Shown: positions 50,411 through 63,169 of the stretch, in pieces | Numbering within the stretch: the stretch's first letter is position 1 | How the letters are laid out: each line of letters begins with the position of its first letter | Assembly: GCF_008831285.2 (NCBI RefSeq) | Contig: NC_045140.1 | Span: 3,451,528 to 3,515,527, forward strand | DNA length: 64,000 nucleotides | Direction of reading: 5' to 3' | From: Nymphaea colorata | Lineage: Eukaryota; Streptophyta; Magnoliopsida; Nymphaeales; Nymphaeaceae | Notes under the pieces: model-generated | What the model saw: only the letters and a program-made list of their open reading frames with translations | Told to the model about the DNA's origin: nothing | Databases searched by the model: none | Translations under genes and position numbers: made by a program

Positions 50411-50684
50411 AAAAGTAAAACTTTGCAGCTAATGATGTGATACGTTTAAATGATCCGACTCGATGGGAGTAAACCAAATGTACTGTGTTTTCTACCAACG
50501 TGACCAAGTGGAAGATATTAGCCCATTTTAATTAGCAAGTAGCCATGAAAGCCTGCTGCATTTCACATGTGGCTTGAGGAAGGCTCGGCCACTTCCCTTT
50601 AGACTTTAGTCACATGAAGAGTTGCATCCCTTCATTTACAAATAAAAATAAATTAAACATTTTATTTAATTTTTTTGGTTTTTT

Positions 50685-50795
50685 TTTTTCAAAAGATGCA
50701 TCTCTTTCCAACATGTGCTTTTCAAAAGATGCATCTCTTTCCAATGGGTACTTTCCAACTTAGGTGCATCTCTTCTCAACATGTGTGCCTATTCA
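50685..50795. repeat. Tandem repeat with GATGCATCTCTT core, three copies
   Basis: Units of about 33 bp (CTTTTCAAAAGATGCATCTC...) begin near 50688, 50718 and 50749. The third is diverged (AGGTGCATCTCTTCTC). They sit in the segment that could be the LTR of the second copia relic, where such arrays are common in the U3 region. Confidence 0.6.
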
Positions 50796-52390
50796 GTAAA
50801 CTCTCTTGTAATGGGTTAAGGGAAAGCCAGAGTTGGCCTACAAATAGAACGAGAATGTTATGGAAATTCATTTGGGTGTGCTTCTATTCACAAACCCTTT
50901 TGAGAAAACAAGTGCTTAGAGGATACCTGGTCTTACTGCATTGCTTATCATAATTTCACATTAAGTTGGAAGATTGATCTTGACCCAAAAGTTCCAACAT
51001 AAACAAGCCAAAACTCTCGCTTGCATCCATGATGACAGCGCGCGTGATGGAAAATAGTGAGAAAAAATCAAATGGTTACTGCTTACCACATTGTTCAGAT
51101 GGTAAAGACTCACCATATGAAAAAAATATTGTAGAAGCTTTTCCCCTTGCATTCAATATTGTGGTAGACGCTCCAACGGGTGATGTTGGAATGTCATAAA
51201 TAATCAGTATTTAATTGTCATGTGGCATGATTGAATGACCATGCGCACTGGAACAAGACTTTTCTGCCGTTGCTTTTCTCTTAAAATATATGTAGCATTT
51301 AGCAAGTCCATTCTCAGTTGGGGCCTGACTATCATGTGTTTACTTTTAGGTTATGATGTTTGACGCACTTTCTCATCAAAATCTACTGCTTTTTCTGCTA
51401 GTAGTACAATAGTGATATTTTTATTTGAATAATACAGATATCAAAAGAGTCAATGTTGTGTAGAACTCATTATTAAGCACATTTTATTTTGCTTACATAT
51501 CGACCACAAAGGGTGGAAAGGATCGAGTGCATTTTCCTGTCCCTCGTTCTCTCCTGTAAAAGACTACTTCTCTTTCCTTATGATGCAAAAATTAGATCTC
51601 TTTCTATCTCTCATATACACATACAGTAAACTACCAACGTATTTTTTTTTCTGCAAAATGTGAGACAAGAAGTATGCTTTTAACTGGAAGAACTTTAGCT
51701 TCTTTTTTCACCAATCTTGCAATTATGAGTTAGTCAGGAGACTGCAAGAAAGGTCCTACAAGACTTCTTTGAAGATCTGAGAGGGGATTGCATGTCGAGT
51801 ACGCAGAGAAGACCGAGTCTACGGCGTCTTTGTTTGCCGGGGGAAATGAAGAAAGGAAAGTGACGGGAGTGGAAGCATGATGCAATGGACTCGATGAGTA
51901 AGCTTAGCATAGGAAAGGCCCAATTCTATCATGGACCGTTTGATGGGTAAGAAAAACCAGCCTGCGCCCAGGCCCCTCGACCATCAAGCCCTGGGTCCGA
52001 CCATTAAGGCAGATCAATCCTAGTTCGATCCAACTCTATTTTAATAAAATATTTAAAGTATATAAATTTAATATATAAACATATTTTTATGATAAATATA
52101 TATGTTGTCGGAGAGTTCTGTCCGGCCAATTGTAGGACTAACCTGACCCAAGCCGGGTACCAGAAAGCCTGTTGGATACCAGGCCCACTCCCTACTCTTA
52201 TTGCTACCAGTTATTTCAGGAAAGAGTAACTGGATTTGGATCAGATCTAGATGCTACTTCAATAATGACGAGTGGTTAATGGAAGTTGAAACCAGGTATC
52301 GTTGAACATTTTCTTTCTGTATTTTTTTTTTTTAATGATGAGAGTAAGCCCAGCAACATTTTTTTACTTGTTTTTTTTCCAACCCACCCA

Positions 52391-52960
52391 TATATATATA
52401 TATATATGAGTTATTTGACATTCAAAATCATACACCAAACGATGACCATCCATCTAAATGGCCCTGATTTTTTAATTTTTTTTACTATGCTGCTCTCCCA
52501 CCACAACCAATGGCCGGCCGGAGCTGTGCCGGAGGGAAGGGGAAGCCCGGTGATTTTCCCCATTCCGTCGCAGGCCAATAGAGCCCCAGCGGATCCACCA
52601 GCGGCCCAGGAGAGTCTGCCAGTGCACCCTCCACCTATAGTGGGTAGAGGAAAGCTTTGTTCACTCACGATCATACGTGGAGTCGGGTAGCCGCCGGGGA
52701 TCTCCTGCCCCCTCCATTATGGTTGTGGGTGGAGGCAGCCACTCACCACCGTTGATCATGGGTGGAGGGGGAGCCGCCCGGGGCTCCCCCTTCCCTCCAC
52801 CCAATGCGGGTGAAAGAAGACGTTGGGTGGAGGCTTCCTCCACCCATCTCTAAGGGTGGGGATAAGTCTGGACTGTCCAATCTAATTGGACGGTTCAGTT
52901 TGAATGTCTTTAAATGTCAAGTTTGAATGTCTTTAAATGTCAAGTCATCTGGAAAATTGA
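52391..52960. mobile_element. Dispersed element, copy 2 (paired with 13805-14345)
   Basis: It begins at a TA microsatellite (52391-52408). TTGACATTCAAAATCATAC, CCATCCATCTAAATGGCCCTGATT, a GC-rich middle (52500-52860) and GGACGGTTCAGTTTGAATGTC follow in the same order as the 13.8-kb copy. The ends GACATTCAAA and TTTGAATGTC are inverted repeats. A 23-bp unit TTTGAATGTCTTTAAATGTC is tandemly doubled at the right end. Confidence 0.55.
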
Positions 52961-53884
52961 ATGGTAACTCTATCTTATCTAATTCATATAAAATAAAAAA
53001 CATTTTTGTCATCTAATATTAGTTTGTATTTTTTTTTCAACAATTCATATATTTTAAATGGATGCTTGATTAGATGGTATGGTTGGGTGACTTTAGTTAA
53101 ATAGAGTCATTGTTCACTTACTTATATAAGAAAATTGAAAGGTGACTCTAGATAACTCAATAGGTACCATACTTGAATCAGATCAACTGACAATGCTCAA
53201 TTTAGATGTAGAAAAATCAATGAAGCATATTTGTTGTGTGCAATTGATTTGTGATCTTAAATATAATTTTAGCATTGTTTTATCGTCAGAAATTTGTTTT
53301 TTCAAGAGGGGTGTTTGGAGTGGTAAAAGGGATAACATTACTTAAGATGGAGCACTATCTGGAAACACTTCTTTTAGACAATCAGTCACATTCTTCTGCT
53401 CACCTTATAAAAAGGCCTTTGATACTAGTTCGAGAGAATGGATAAGGAACTGGAGGTCCAGTTCCACTTGTTCATGGACCTAGAGGACAAACATATTTCC
53501 CTTCCATAAATTTTATGGCTGATCACAGACACCAAAAACATGTTCCATGGGTCATGAATGTGCAACGAGAGTGAGTTATGTGGACAAATATCTTTGCAAC
53601 TCACACATTGGTGAGTTTTTTCGTCCACTGATAAACGTTTATCTGTTTACATAACCATATAAACAATCCTTGGTTCTCAATCTCTTCTAAGCAAAAAGAA
53701 ATACACTTTGCTCTTTGCCCGCTTATCACACATCTCCAATGCCCTTTTCTCTCTCTCGTTTTTTTTTTTAGGTGAATGGTTCATCTTAAACGGCCCCGAA
53801 GAGAGGCAGCTGCCTTCTCCCTAAAGTTCACAAAGCTTACGTTGAGACCTATTACGGTCCAGAGGATGAGTGCATTGTGTTATG

Positions 53885-53960
53885 ATAGTGACCATGGGAT
53901 TGGAACCTCAAACTCTTTTGAAGTGGACCGCCTTGTCACCCAGTGCACTACAACTCCTTG
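53885..53960 (-). mobile_element. SINE-like tRNA-derived head
   Basis: The minus strand reads TAGTGCACTGGGTG (A-box-like) followed by TTTGAGGTTCCAATCCCATG (B-box-like GGTTCCAATCC). Extent approximate. Confidence 0.4.
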
Positions 53961-55576
53961 GGGTCACAGCTCCAATCCCCCTTACCAGATAAGCTTTTAC
54001 ACCTTTGAATATTATACCTCTACAATTCAACACAAATAATTGGAGAATAAAATTTGAAAGGAACCAAAAAGTCAGTCAAGTGGCAGAAATGAAGGTGAAG
54101 GAGGAGGCAAATAAATGAAAACCGTTGCAGATGAAAAGCCATAAATGAGAAGAGAAAACAAGAATGGAGGAGGTCTTGGTAAGTATTTAATGTCTTATAC
54201 TCACCACATTTACGGTTTTAAGAGCTGGAACATGGAAATTTATGATTGGGGATAAAAGAGGGTGGACATGGTCAAGTTTAACATACACTCTTAAATTTTG
54301 AAAGCGATAATAATGCCTTATGAAGAATTTTCAAAAATTTCATTTGGTCCCCTCATACAAAACTCTGGCTCCTTCACTATCTCCAACAGCTGCCTCAATA
54401 GTGGTCGCTGTCATATCTTCATTTTAAATCCAACAAGGAGTTTCGGTGAGCGGCAGGAAATATTGGTCCCAAGTGAAGGCTGAAGCTTCCTCCTCTTTCC
54501 CTACCTCTCTAAGGTCCAGAGCTGCTTTAGTGTCTTGAAATGCATTATCTAGTGTACCTTTAGTTGCACATTAATAATTTTCTTTTGTAGTACAGAGAGT
54601 CGACACTTGAACTAGAGATGAGTCACTTCCTATGGCCTTGCTTACGAGTTCCTCGAACTATTTATCTCTTTGATTCTACGGCGATGAAAATTTGACCAAT
54701 TGGATCTCAATAATGATAGCAGATTTGGGTGACATATGGGCCCATGCATGTTTAGGGCTGTGTTGGAAGGTAGAGCTTGACGAGTTTGGCTGCCTCTAGC
54801 TAATGGCAGATCCAGAAATTTGCCGCTGAGGGTCGCTAGCACTTTTAAGTTTTAGATTTTTAAGGGGCACCAATATGTAAATGAAAAAAAAAATGCATTA
54901 TCAATAGACAAATAAGCGCTTCGTGTATGTCCTTGTAGGCAGTTTGCCCACACAAAACACACCTCACGCCTCTACAGAAATACATCAATCTTTGTATCAG
55001 TACTCTTCGCTGCCTGAAGAAGAAGGAAAGAAATGGGCGTTGGTACATTTTCTGAGGTCCCTGGACCTCACACACTCCAACCATACTTTTTGGCTTTCCA
55101 TCCTAACAGAGAATTTCAAAAGTTAAGTTTTTTTCCAAGCTTTCCAGAAGAAGAATTTATGAACCGTCTCTTGCCATCTGTTGGCTGTTGCTCGCAAATA
55201 AACAAGATATCTTCATACGTAGAATGGCAGCCCCTCTGAACATTTTCTGCTGCTACTTTATTTGATAATCTATCTGTCTTCTTTTTTTCGAGTCAGGAAC
55301 CAACCAAGATCAAGCTTTTCGCCGCTCGAATAAGAAGAGAAAGCACCAAGCCATCAGATCGACCCCACTGTTTTCTTCCATGCCTATTGCATGTTTGCTC
55401 CAAGCAAAATGAGGCTGGTGATTGATGTTTCAGATTCAAACACCCAAAATCCCATGACATTTCAAGCGAAGGACTCGCATTACATGTAAATCTCACTTCT
55501 GCAAAATCGACACGTTATCATGTTGACCCCCATAATCTAGGCGCTTGGTGTTTTGGATGCGTTTGTTAGAAGGGCA

Positions 55577-55790
55577 AGAGAGAGAGAGAGAGAGAGAGAG
55601 ATGGTCACTTTTTCTGGGTGAGTGTGCCAGATATTGGCAACCACAGTGCTGAAAGCCACGTAGCCGTGGTGCAGAGAGATGGGGCCTGTGGCAGGACCAG
55701 GGAATCACGACTAAAGCAAAGGGCAATGAAAGAGAAGGAAAGAATGACACAAAAGAGAGAGACAGAGAGAGAGACAGAGAGAGAGACCCC
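55577..55790. repeat. GA-rich microsatellites
   Basis: A (GA)n run at 55577-55600 and an imperfect GAGAGACA array at about 55740-55790. Serine/leucine-rich frames here are artefacts. Confidence 0.9.
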
Positions 55791-57579
55791 TCCACGAGAT
55801 TCGTTGTTTTTCAGAACCACCTTTTCGAATAGATTTCATGATCAATAATTTGATGAAACGGGGTTCAAAATTCAACAGACATAACTGAACAGTCATTTTC
55901 CAACGAGCACAAGCCGTGAATGGTGTTGTAAGAGTCACCCTCAATAAAGACTATTATCTGTAAAATCATCTTTTCTATATATAGTATATATAATGCAATG
56001 AAATAATATAGTTCATCTTTGACAGAAATCACAGAGCACATCCATCTCTTGTTGATTTTGCTAAAAATTGATGCAGCCGTGATCCATAAGCACGCAATAT
56101 ACGCATCGCTTAACATGACATATGGCATGATCTCACACAGGTACAGGATACGATAGATTGTGGAATCAGTGTTGTTTGCTAATCATTTCCTTGAACTTCA
56201 AGCATGCTTCAGAGTTAGATGGTTGTTTCAGCATATATGCTTAACCATGGGACAGCATTTCTCTGATGTGGTCCATGAAATCGAGCATGAATTCTAAGGC
56301 ACAGAAGGGGTTGTCACCTGGAAATATCCTCTTTGGAACACGCTTTACGCAGTTCCACGTAACTTCAGAGCACTAAAGAGGAAGCGATCCCATGCTCTCA
56401 GGAGGATTTACTGTCATACAGACAAAGTCATAAAAGTTATTTATTTCTCATTCATAGATTTGGGGAGGCAAGTTCTGAACAACTACTGTTAGAAGGGGAC
56501 AAGCATTTCCTGCAAGTCATCACCAAGACCCATCTGCGCAAGTAGGTTTGGAGTAACTGCGGCTCAGCGGGCAAATGTTCAGGTCAAATTTCGAGGGGCC
56601 TACATGATGTGGAAACACAAAAGGAAAGAGTGAACATTCATCATTCCAAATTATGCTTCATCCATCAGCTTTAGAAATTCAATCGTACAGGAAATCTAGT
56701 CATGGCAATAGGCTTGCGCGGATGAGGATCAATCAGGTAGAGAAAACACTGGCCCATGATTCAACGTTGGACATTTTCAGAAACCAATCGATTTATACGT
56801 ATTTAATATTTTAGCTGTTTCTCTCTATTCATATCATGTAAAACCAAAACTCCTCCTCAAGCTTCTATTTCTTGTATAGATTCTTCGCAAAATTTCACGT
56901 TACCTCAAGATTCCAGAGTTTGAACTATGTCAAATTATCAGCAAAACATTGAAAAGGTTATCAAGTGACCTGAATGAGGCAGCACAAACACCATTGGAAC
57001 ATCAAAGCGACTACACAAATTCCATTAATTCATATGGGACTTAACGATGAACGGCCAAGAGAAACAAATAAAATGCTGCTCATTCCCTCAATAGTGCCAT
57101 TTTTCTAAAACTTCTCCATGAATAGATACAAGCAGTAAAAGGAATCACAACAGAAAGGTAGAGGTAATTAAGAGGTAAATACAAAATGTAAAAAGAAAAG
57201 CTAAAAGAGCTGATGTAACAGATGCAAGTCAAAAGCAAAAACTGAGCACAATACAGGCTCGTATGACTGTCACATCCTCTTGATCGCAGGTATCATACAA
57301 AAGAAGACTTGTAGCCCCGAATTCAGTGGCTGTCACCAGACATTTGCTCCTTACAAGTGATATTCTACAGAGAAGGCAAAACACAAGTATCCACCAACAG
57401 AAATCACTTCACCACTCAAATTGAGACCTGCTGTCTTCATGTACCCCTCCAATAAATCGTCCAAGTTCATTTAGGAGACAACTCCAGCGTTAGATACATG
57501 AGATTTTTTGGTACAAACTCTCTTGGCACAAGCAACAAGCCAAGCTGAACAGGAAAAGTAAAAGCCACTGACACCCACT

Positions 57580-59519
57580 CTAGCCACTCTCTCGTAAGCA
57601 ATTACCAGGCAAAAGAAACTTGTATTTATCTGCATTCTCTATGACATAATATGGAAGGTGAACTGCTGAATACGAACTTTTAATAGGTCCCAGTTTCGCA
57701 ATAATTTCCTTGAACGTGTACTCCTCTGGCAGCATGTCAAATAAGTCTGCCCCCTGGCAGATTACACTCTGGATCCTTGAAGGATTCAAGTAGTGAGAGA
57801 ACCTAATTCGATCTACATGACTGTATGCTTTCATCTTAAATATGAACTCACTGATATGACGGAAACAGAAACTGCAATGCCATCCAGAATCCGCCAGCAG
57901 ATCATCTGTCCGGCGAAAGTGCGCATACCTTGTTTTACCGGCCTGGTATCTATGTACAGATGCACGCCAACTCTTATAATCAACAGGAAACTGAAATGAA
58001 TATAAATAATTTCGAAGCTGCAGGTGCAGAACAGGGGGGATTTCGTCACACCATCTCAAAAGATTAATGGTATGCCTGCTTGGAATTTCATCAACATCAG
58101 ACATAATCAGAAGATCATCATCCATTATACCTGCAATCCTAAGAAGATGATCTAGTGCAACTCGTTGATATGCCTCCTCAACAAAAGGATTTTCTCCCTT
58201 CTTAAACCTACCACCAATTGTTCCATAGGTCAGCCTGGGTTCTACAAATTCGAACTGATGTCGATTGTTCTGATACACAAAAGGCTTCACTCTCCCTGTG
58301 AAAGTAGAATTTGATTCAAGAAGTACGAAGTGTGAGATATATGGATATAGCTCTTTCCATCTGATTGTGAGCATGTCGACTTCATTGTTGAACAGCACTG
58401 CATCAAAAACCCGTCTTGGTGACTCACGGACTCCCCACCCGTGAAGCTTGCAGAGGTGCTCCATGGATGCATTCTCATAATAATAATGAGGTATGATATT
58501 AAATGGTTTTGGTGGTTTCTCCCATATCGGACGCAGGAAATATGTAATTTTCTGACCATGCAAGTAAATTGCAAACACTAGTAGGGGAACACCCACGAAT
58601 AGGAGGAGAAACGCTCTCAAGTCCAATCCTCTGAAGATACATTTCAGTCTAGATAAACTCCTAGCAGCTGGTGATGAATCCTGTCAATGAGAACCAAGCA
58701 CAAGGTAAGATGCCAAGGAAAAGAAACGAATAATCAATAGCGATCATATTCCTAATGATCGATCTCAACTCTCAAGGTTCGGAGGTTGATTCTCTACATA
58801 AACATAAGAAACTCAAGGTTCGGCGCAGTCAAAATATCGATAAAATTAGAATCTACTCTGCGTAGTTACCAATGAATATAAACAATGTAGAATTCAGCAC
58901 GTAGGCGTTCCAAAACTAATTCAAGATTTCTCCATAATTGCGACTAGACATCAAAAACACAACTCGAATATTCCCAACCATTTCAAAAGCCGAATCGGAA
59001 TGGTTAAAAGTTTAAAAGGTAACCACTTATTCAATGCGAATAACAGAAACCTTCCAAATGAGAAGCAGAGATTCTTTCTGTGCCAATTTTTATTCATTTT
59101 TCCTCTTAGAAGATCCCTGGACATAATAGGACCCCATTGGAAAGGAATTCCCCAAGAACAACCCAGTAAGCCCCTGTACAACAAGTCACCAAGGATTTTG
59201 TTTCCATCTAAAAGGAACACCACCCAGGAACACAAGCACCATAAAAAACCGACGTTCTTCTTCCAAAGCGAGAAAGAAAATAATGAAAGAGAGAAAGAGG
59301 AGAAAGATACAAGAGTTCTGTCACATGCAGCACAAAACCCAAAACCTCCACAACAAACGAGGGCCCATGAATAATACGAACAAGGAATCACTCATTCTTC
59401 ATGAAGAAGAACAAAATGAAACCAAGAAAAGGTTTGTAAAAATTCCTTACCTCACCGCAGAAATCTTCGCAGATATCATCCGTCTTCTTGTTGGCGTAAT
59501 AGCCACCCTCCGGCGTCAT
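57580..59519 (-). CDS. Glycosyltransferase family 17 (GnT-III-like) type II membrane protein
   Basis: The two coding exons are 59519-59451 (69 nt, [20 protein letters not shown] onward) and 58680-57580. They are joined in phase 0 across a 770-bp intron (GAG|GTAAGG, TGACAG|GAT) and give 389 aa. A short cytosolic tail is followed by one membrane segment at about residues 45-64 ([20 protein letters not shown]), then a lumenal catalytic domain. The domain carries [23 protein letters not shown], a DVD acid triplet (218-220, in [12 protein letters not shown]) and the C-terminal [11 protein letters not shown]. The domain resembles animal beta-1,4-mannosyl-glycoprotein N-acetylglucosaminyltransferase. 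Plants make little bisected N-glycan, so the acceptor of plant GT17 proteins is uncertain. The length is normal for plant members and the gene appears intact. A TTG start at 58626 would lose the conserved N-terminus. Confidence 0.93.
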
Positions 59520-60120
59520 CGTGCCGTTATCCAAAATCCCCTTCTCAGATAACCCAAAACACCAAAACTACCACCACCCAAATCGAAAAAGAGAGAGAAA
59601 GAGAACCACTGGTGATGCTCCCAGCCCACCACCTCTCTCTCTCTCTCTCACACACACACAAAAGAAACAGAGAAGGTTCTGATTGACTTGCAGACTTCCC
59701 AAGAGAAAATCGGCGGGAAGATGTGGAAGGCGCCTCACAGAAATCAGGCGCTGGAATAGAGAGAAATCCCACAATCCTTCCCTGATTCCTCGGCCGCCTC
59801 TCTCTCTCTCTATCTCCCTCTCCAACCTTAATCAGACAATTCCAGCCGTTTCCTCCTTTCCTCCCTCCCTCCCTCTTAAAATAGGAGGAGGAGAAAAAGG
59901 GAGAAGTACAAATAATAGGAAGCAAACGGCTAATAAAGAGTTGGAGGAAGGAGACAACTTTGGTGGGAAGCGGGGGAGATTTGCTGTGTGTTGCCCAACT
60001 CCTCCTCCTCTTCCCCTGAGAGCCGTGTTGGCAATGTGTTGTAAATGTGGTGGCAGTTTGTTCTGATTCCTCAGATGCCACCAAGCAGGAGGCTGAGCAG
60101 AGGGTGAGGGGCTGGTTGGT
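59520..60120 (-). promoter_or_regulatory. GT17 5' leader and upstream region
   Basis: On the coding strand the region before the ATG at 59519 has several CT-rich tracts (complement of 59583-59605, 59631-59660 and 59797-59822) typical of a long pyrimidine-rich plant 5' UTR. The open frame spanning it (60126-59545) is low-complexity leader sequence. A TATTTAAA-like sequence lies near 60136 but is too far upstream to assign with confidence. Confidence 0.4.
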
Positions 60121-60250
60121 TACCAAGCTGTGGATTTAAATAAAATTCCCCTCCCCCTTCTCTTCAAACCCGTTAATGATATTTTTAGGCAATTATTCTT
60201 TATTTATATATATATATATATAACATTATTCGAACAGTTCAAGAATTTTA

Positions 60251-60437
60251 TAATGTCATTCAATTCAAACATTTTCAACAAGATTCTAGCTATTAGAGTC
60301 ACCCAACTCATTTATAAAAGTAGTTTGCTTCAGGATAATTTGATAATGTCATTCAATTCAAATATTTTCATCAAACTTGTAAATTGTTATTCTATCTATT
60401 CAGAGTTACACAACTCATTTATAAAAGTAGTTTGCTT
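60251..60437. repeat. Tandem duplication, about 93-107-bp unit
   Basis: TAATGTCATTCAATTCAAA followed by CAACTCATTTATAAAAGTAG occurs at 60251-60330 and again at 60344-60437. The second copy carries an internal insertion of about 14 bp. Confidence 0.9.
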
Positions 60438-60439
60438 CG

Positions 60440-61094
60440 TTCTTCATTCTATGAATGTGTAAGAGAAAAATAAGAAACAAATTGTACGAATATTAACTAA
60501 CAAAAATGTTTGTTGCTCTTTTTTTCTTTGTTTTTTTTAACCATTAACTCTTGTTTTTATATATATATATATAACATTACCTCTATTATTGCTGATCTAA
60601 TGCCAATCATTGTTTCTTTTTCTTGGGTTCGGTTGCATCTTAAACAAAATTTTAATGTGGGCTACCAAGCGAACTATTAAAAAGCACCAACACTTCTCCA
60701 AGTTTGGATTAAAGAAAAATCACATGCCATTGTTTTTCTTTTAAGGTCAAACCGAAGGTTCATTTGTTAAAAGGTAACAAATTACTAGTGTTTCATGAAT
60801 CTACAAAAAAAAAAAAAAATACAGCAACACTATATTAAATTATCCAATGAATCTCTCTTATTTATAGAAAATAAATTCATGAAACAGCAACAGTTTCTTA
60901 CAGTTGCTAAACGACCTCTAAAAATCTACCACCAAAGTTATAAGAGAGCTGTTCATTTTTTCGCGTATGCATATTAACGCTTTCATGGAGCAATGAAAGC
61001 TTGGTCATATTCCTATCTAGAGGAACCAATACTTGGTCATACTCTACTATATGACAATACAGGAATATGCTTTGTTCATGCAATGCATAGCAGA

Positions 61095-61133
<39 letters not shown>

Positions 61134-63169
61134 AAAAGAAAGAAAGAGAAAGAGAGCTGAAAAAATGGTAATATATAACAAAATTTGAGAACAAGATGTT
61201 TCCTAAATACAAAAACAATCCGCAAAAAAAACATACCGAGAAAGAGATAAAAAAAATTGAAGGAAGAGAAGACAACGATGAAGGAGGAAGCGCAGGGGAG
61301 AGAAGGAAATGGACCCACGCGCACATGACTGGGTCAACGCGTTCTTTTTGTGTGCGAAGGAAGACCTGTTCTTTTTTTTTTTTTTGCAGCTTAAACGTAT
61401 GAAAGACGGGTTCAAATTTCTCCTTCTACCAACTTTCCACAACTAAGCAAACGTGAGGGCAAAGGAAAAAAAGAAAGAAAGAAAGACACCAACAATGATT
61501 ATTTATAACAATCACTTTCGTTTTGAATGGTCAGAGAGAGAGAAAGCGCGCGGTAATGCCATTAATCCGGTCTTTGATTATGTCCAATACCGTCCATTAT
61601 GATTCAAAAAATTTTACAAATACGTGCTCAACATTTATTGGGATAACAAAGACATGGTTAACTTTGATTTTCTTTCGTTTGATAATGTGTCATTTGGGCA
61701 CTTGAATGTAACAAATCAAAACTTGAGCCTCTTCTTTGTTAAGTTTAGGCGTTTTTTTTTTTTTTTTTTTGTCAACGTTTCTATGCTTATTTAGGTTTGA
61801 TAACAATGCCAGAACTAAAGATCAACCAGCTGATCAATTTGAGTCAATGAGAACAATTTGTAATTGTTTTATGAATCTGCTCGAAAGATTGAGACAAATT
61901 CATGAAACACAAAACCAAAAAAACTGTTTCGTGCATCTATTACAAAAACATTTACAAATTCTTCTCAATGCCAAACGGCCCATGAGTCTACTTGATTTCA
62001 ATCTTCTGTAAGTAAACAAGCTTAAGTTCCGCATTCCAGACGTCTACCAGTTTTGAGTGATGTGGAGGAAACCCATTGTCAGAGCGAGAGGCCGAAACTC
62101 ATTTCCCCACATTTTTTCATCTTTGAGGTTGTCACCCAGAGTATCATACTTGTCACTATTTGTAGTTCAAAAGTTCGGTGCCCATGAAAAAATATGAAGA
62201 CCAAAAAGGCTCGACTGTTCGCCCAGTTATGCTACGCCCCTTCTGTAGTTTCTTTTAACATCAAAATTTTAGAGTATGTGTATACCAAAGAATTAAACAC
62301 TCAAAATAAGCTTGATTACGCCATGGAAATTAGTTTAGGAAACAAAGTTTTGTTAATAATTCATGGAGTTCGTGGTTTTAGTATTCATTCCAGAAAAATA
62401 TTCGTTGATTAATATAAAATGAAGGGAAACTGGTAAGCCCTCGATCTTGATTCATTTTTTATCATATAAATTAAAGAAGCAGAGAGTGGCAGTCATGGAG
62501 GTTGAGGATGATGTCAAACACCCCTGGATTTGATCACGTCCCAAGAAAAATAATATCACAAAGTCATTTTATGGGCTTTGAGGCTGCACGTAGACCAAGA
62601 ACTTTTCCTGGTGCACAATTTGAGAAAACCCTATCCAACCAGCCGCCTTCTTATTAATTCAAAGAATAAAGCGCAAGATGTTTTAAGCAAATAACTTTTT
62701 GGGAGAGAATTTCATAAAACTGCCTGACGATTGAAAACATAAATGTCTGATATAAAGCAATGAAAGAATTCATAAGCTTTTTGTCCTTTTAAAATAAGTA
62801 TTGTCGAAACCTTATATGAAAAATTAATATTTTAGAGTTGTTTTGTAAATGGAATATTTCATCAGTGTTTTATGAATCAACCTTAGAGACTTTCATGAAT
62901 TTACTTCAAAGTAGATTTATGAAATATTCACAAAATGTTATAATTGCCAAATGATCACTTAATGAAACATGTTATACATTATGATTTATGACCCTGGACA
63001 TATTATAAGTTAAAATTTAACAAAATGCCTTAATTGGTTAAGTGGAAGACCCCTCACATGTAAGGGCAAAAGTGGTGCTCCAGAACATATACTTACAAAA
63101 TAATGAAAATGACTTTCAAGTTATAATGTAAGACTTTTATGGGCATAACACGAAATCAAGATCTTCTAT
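60440..63169. other. Intergenic DNA, no gene seen
   Basis: AT-rich sequence with microsatellites (60557-60572, 61095-61132). Several stretches with the words CAGTTGCTAAACGACCTC (60901), AATGCCAAACGGCCCATG (61967) and TAATTGCCAAATGATCAC (62941) resemble MITE termini of the type seen at 5662. No protein family recognised. Confidence 0.5.
61095..61132. repeat. Compound microsatellite (AT)n-(AG)n
   Basis: About 11 AT units run into 8 AG units. YIYIYI/SLSLSL frames across it are not genes. Confidence 0.95.

Larger units (their letters stand above)
50800..57240. other. Intergenic DNA, no gene seen
   Basis: Repeat-derived DNA between the copia relics and the GT17 gene. It holds the second copy of a dispersed element (52409-52960), a SINE-like head (53.9 kb) and GA-rich microsatellites. 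Open frames at 52286, 53776 and 55618 have no recognised domain. The last few hundred bases probably contain the GT17 3' UTR (stop at 57580, minus strand). Confidence 0.5.

Noticed and set aside
51180-51260. Copia LTR start at TGTTGGAATGTCATA
   Set aside because: The first bases fit a copia LTR, but no polypurine tract precedes it and no matching second LTR was found.
59545-60126. 193-codon minus-strand frame upstream of the GT17 ATG
   Set aside because: Serine/leucine/arginine low-complexity translation of CT-rich leader sequence; it is out of the gene's known N-terminus.
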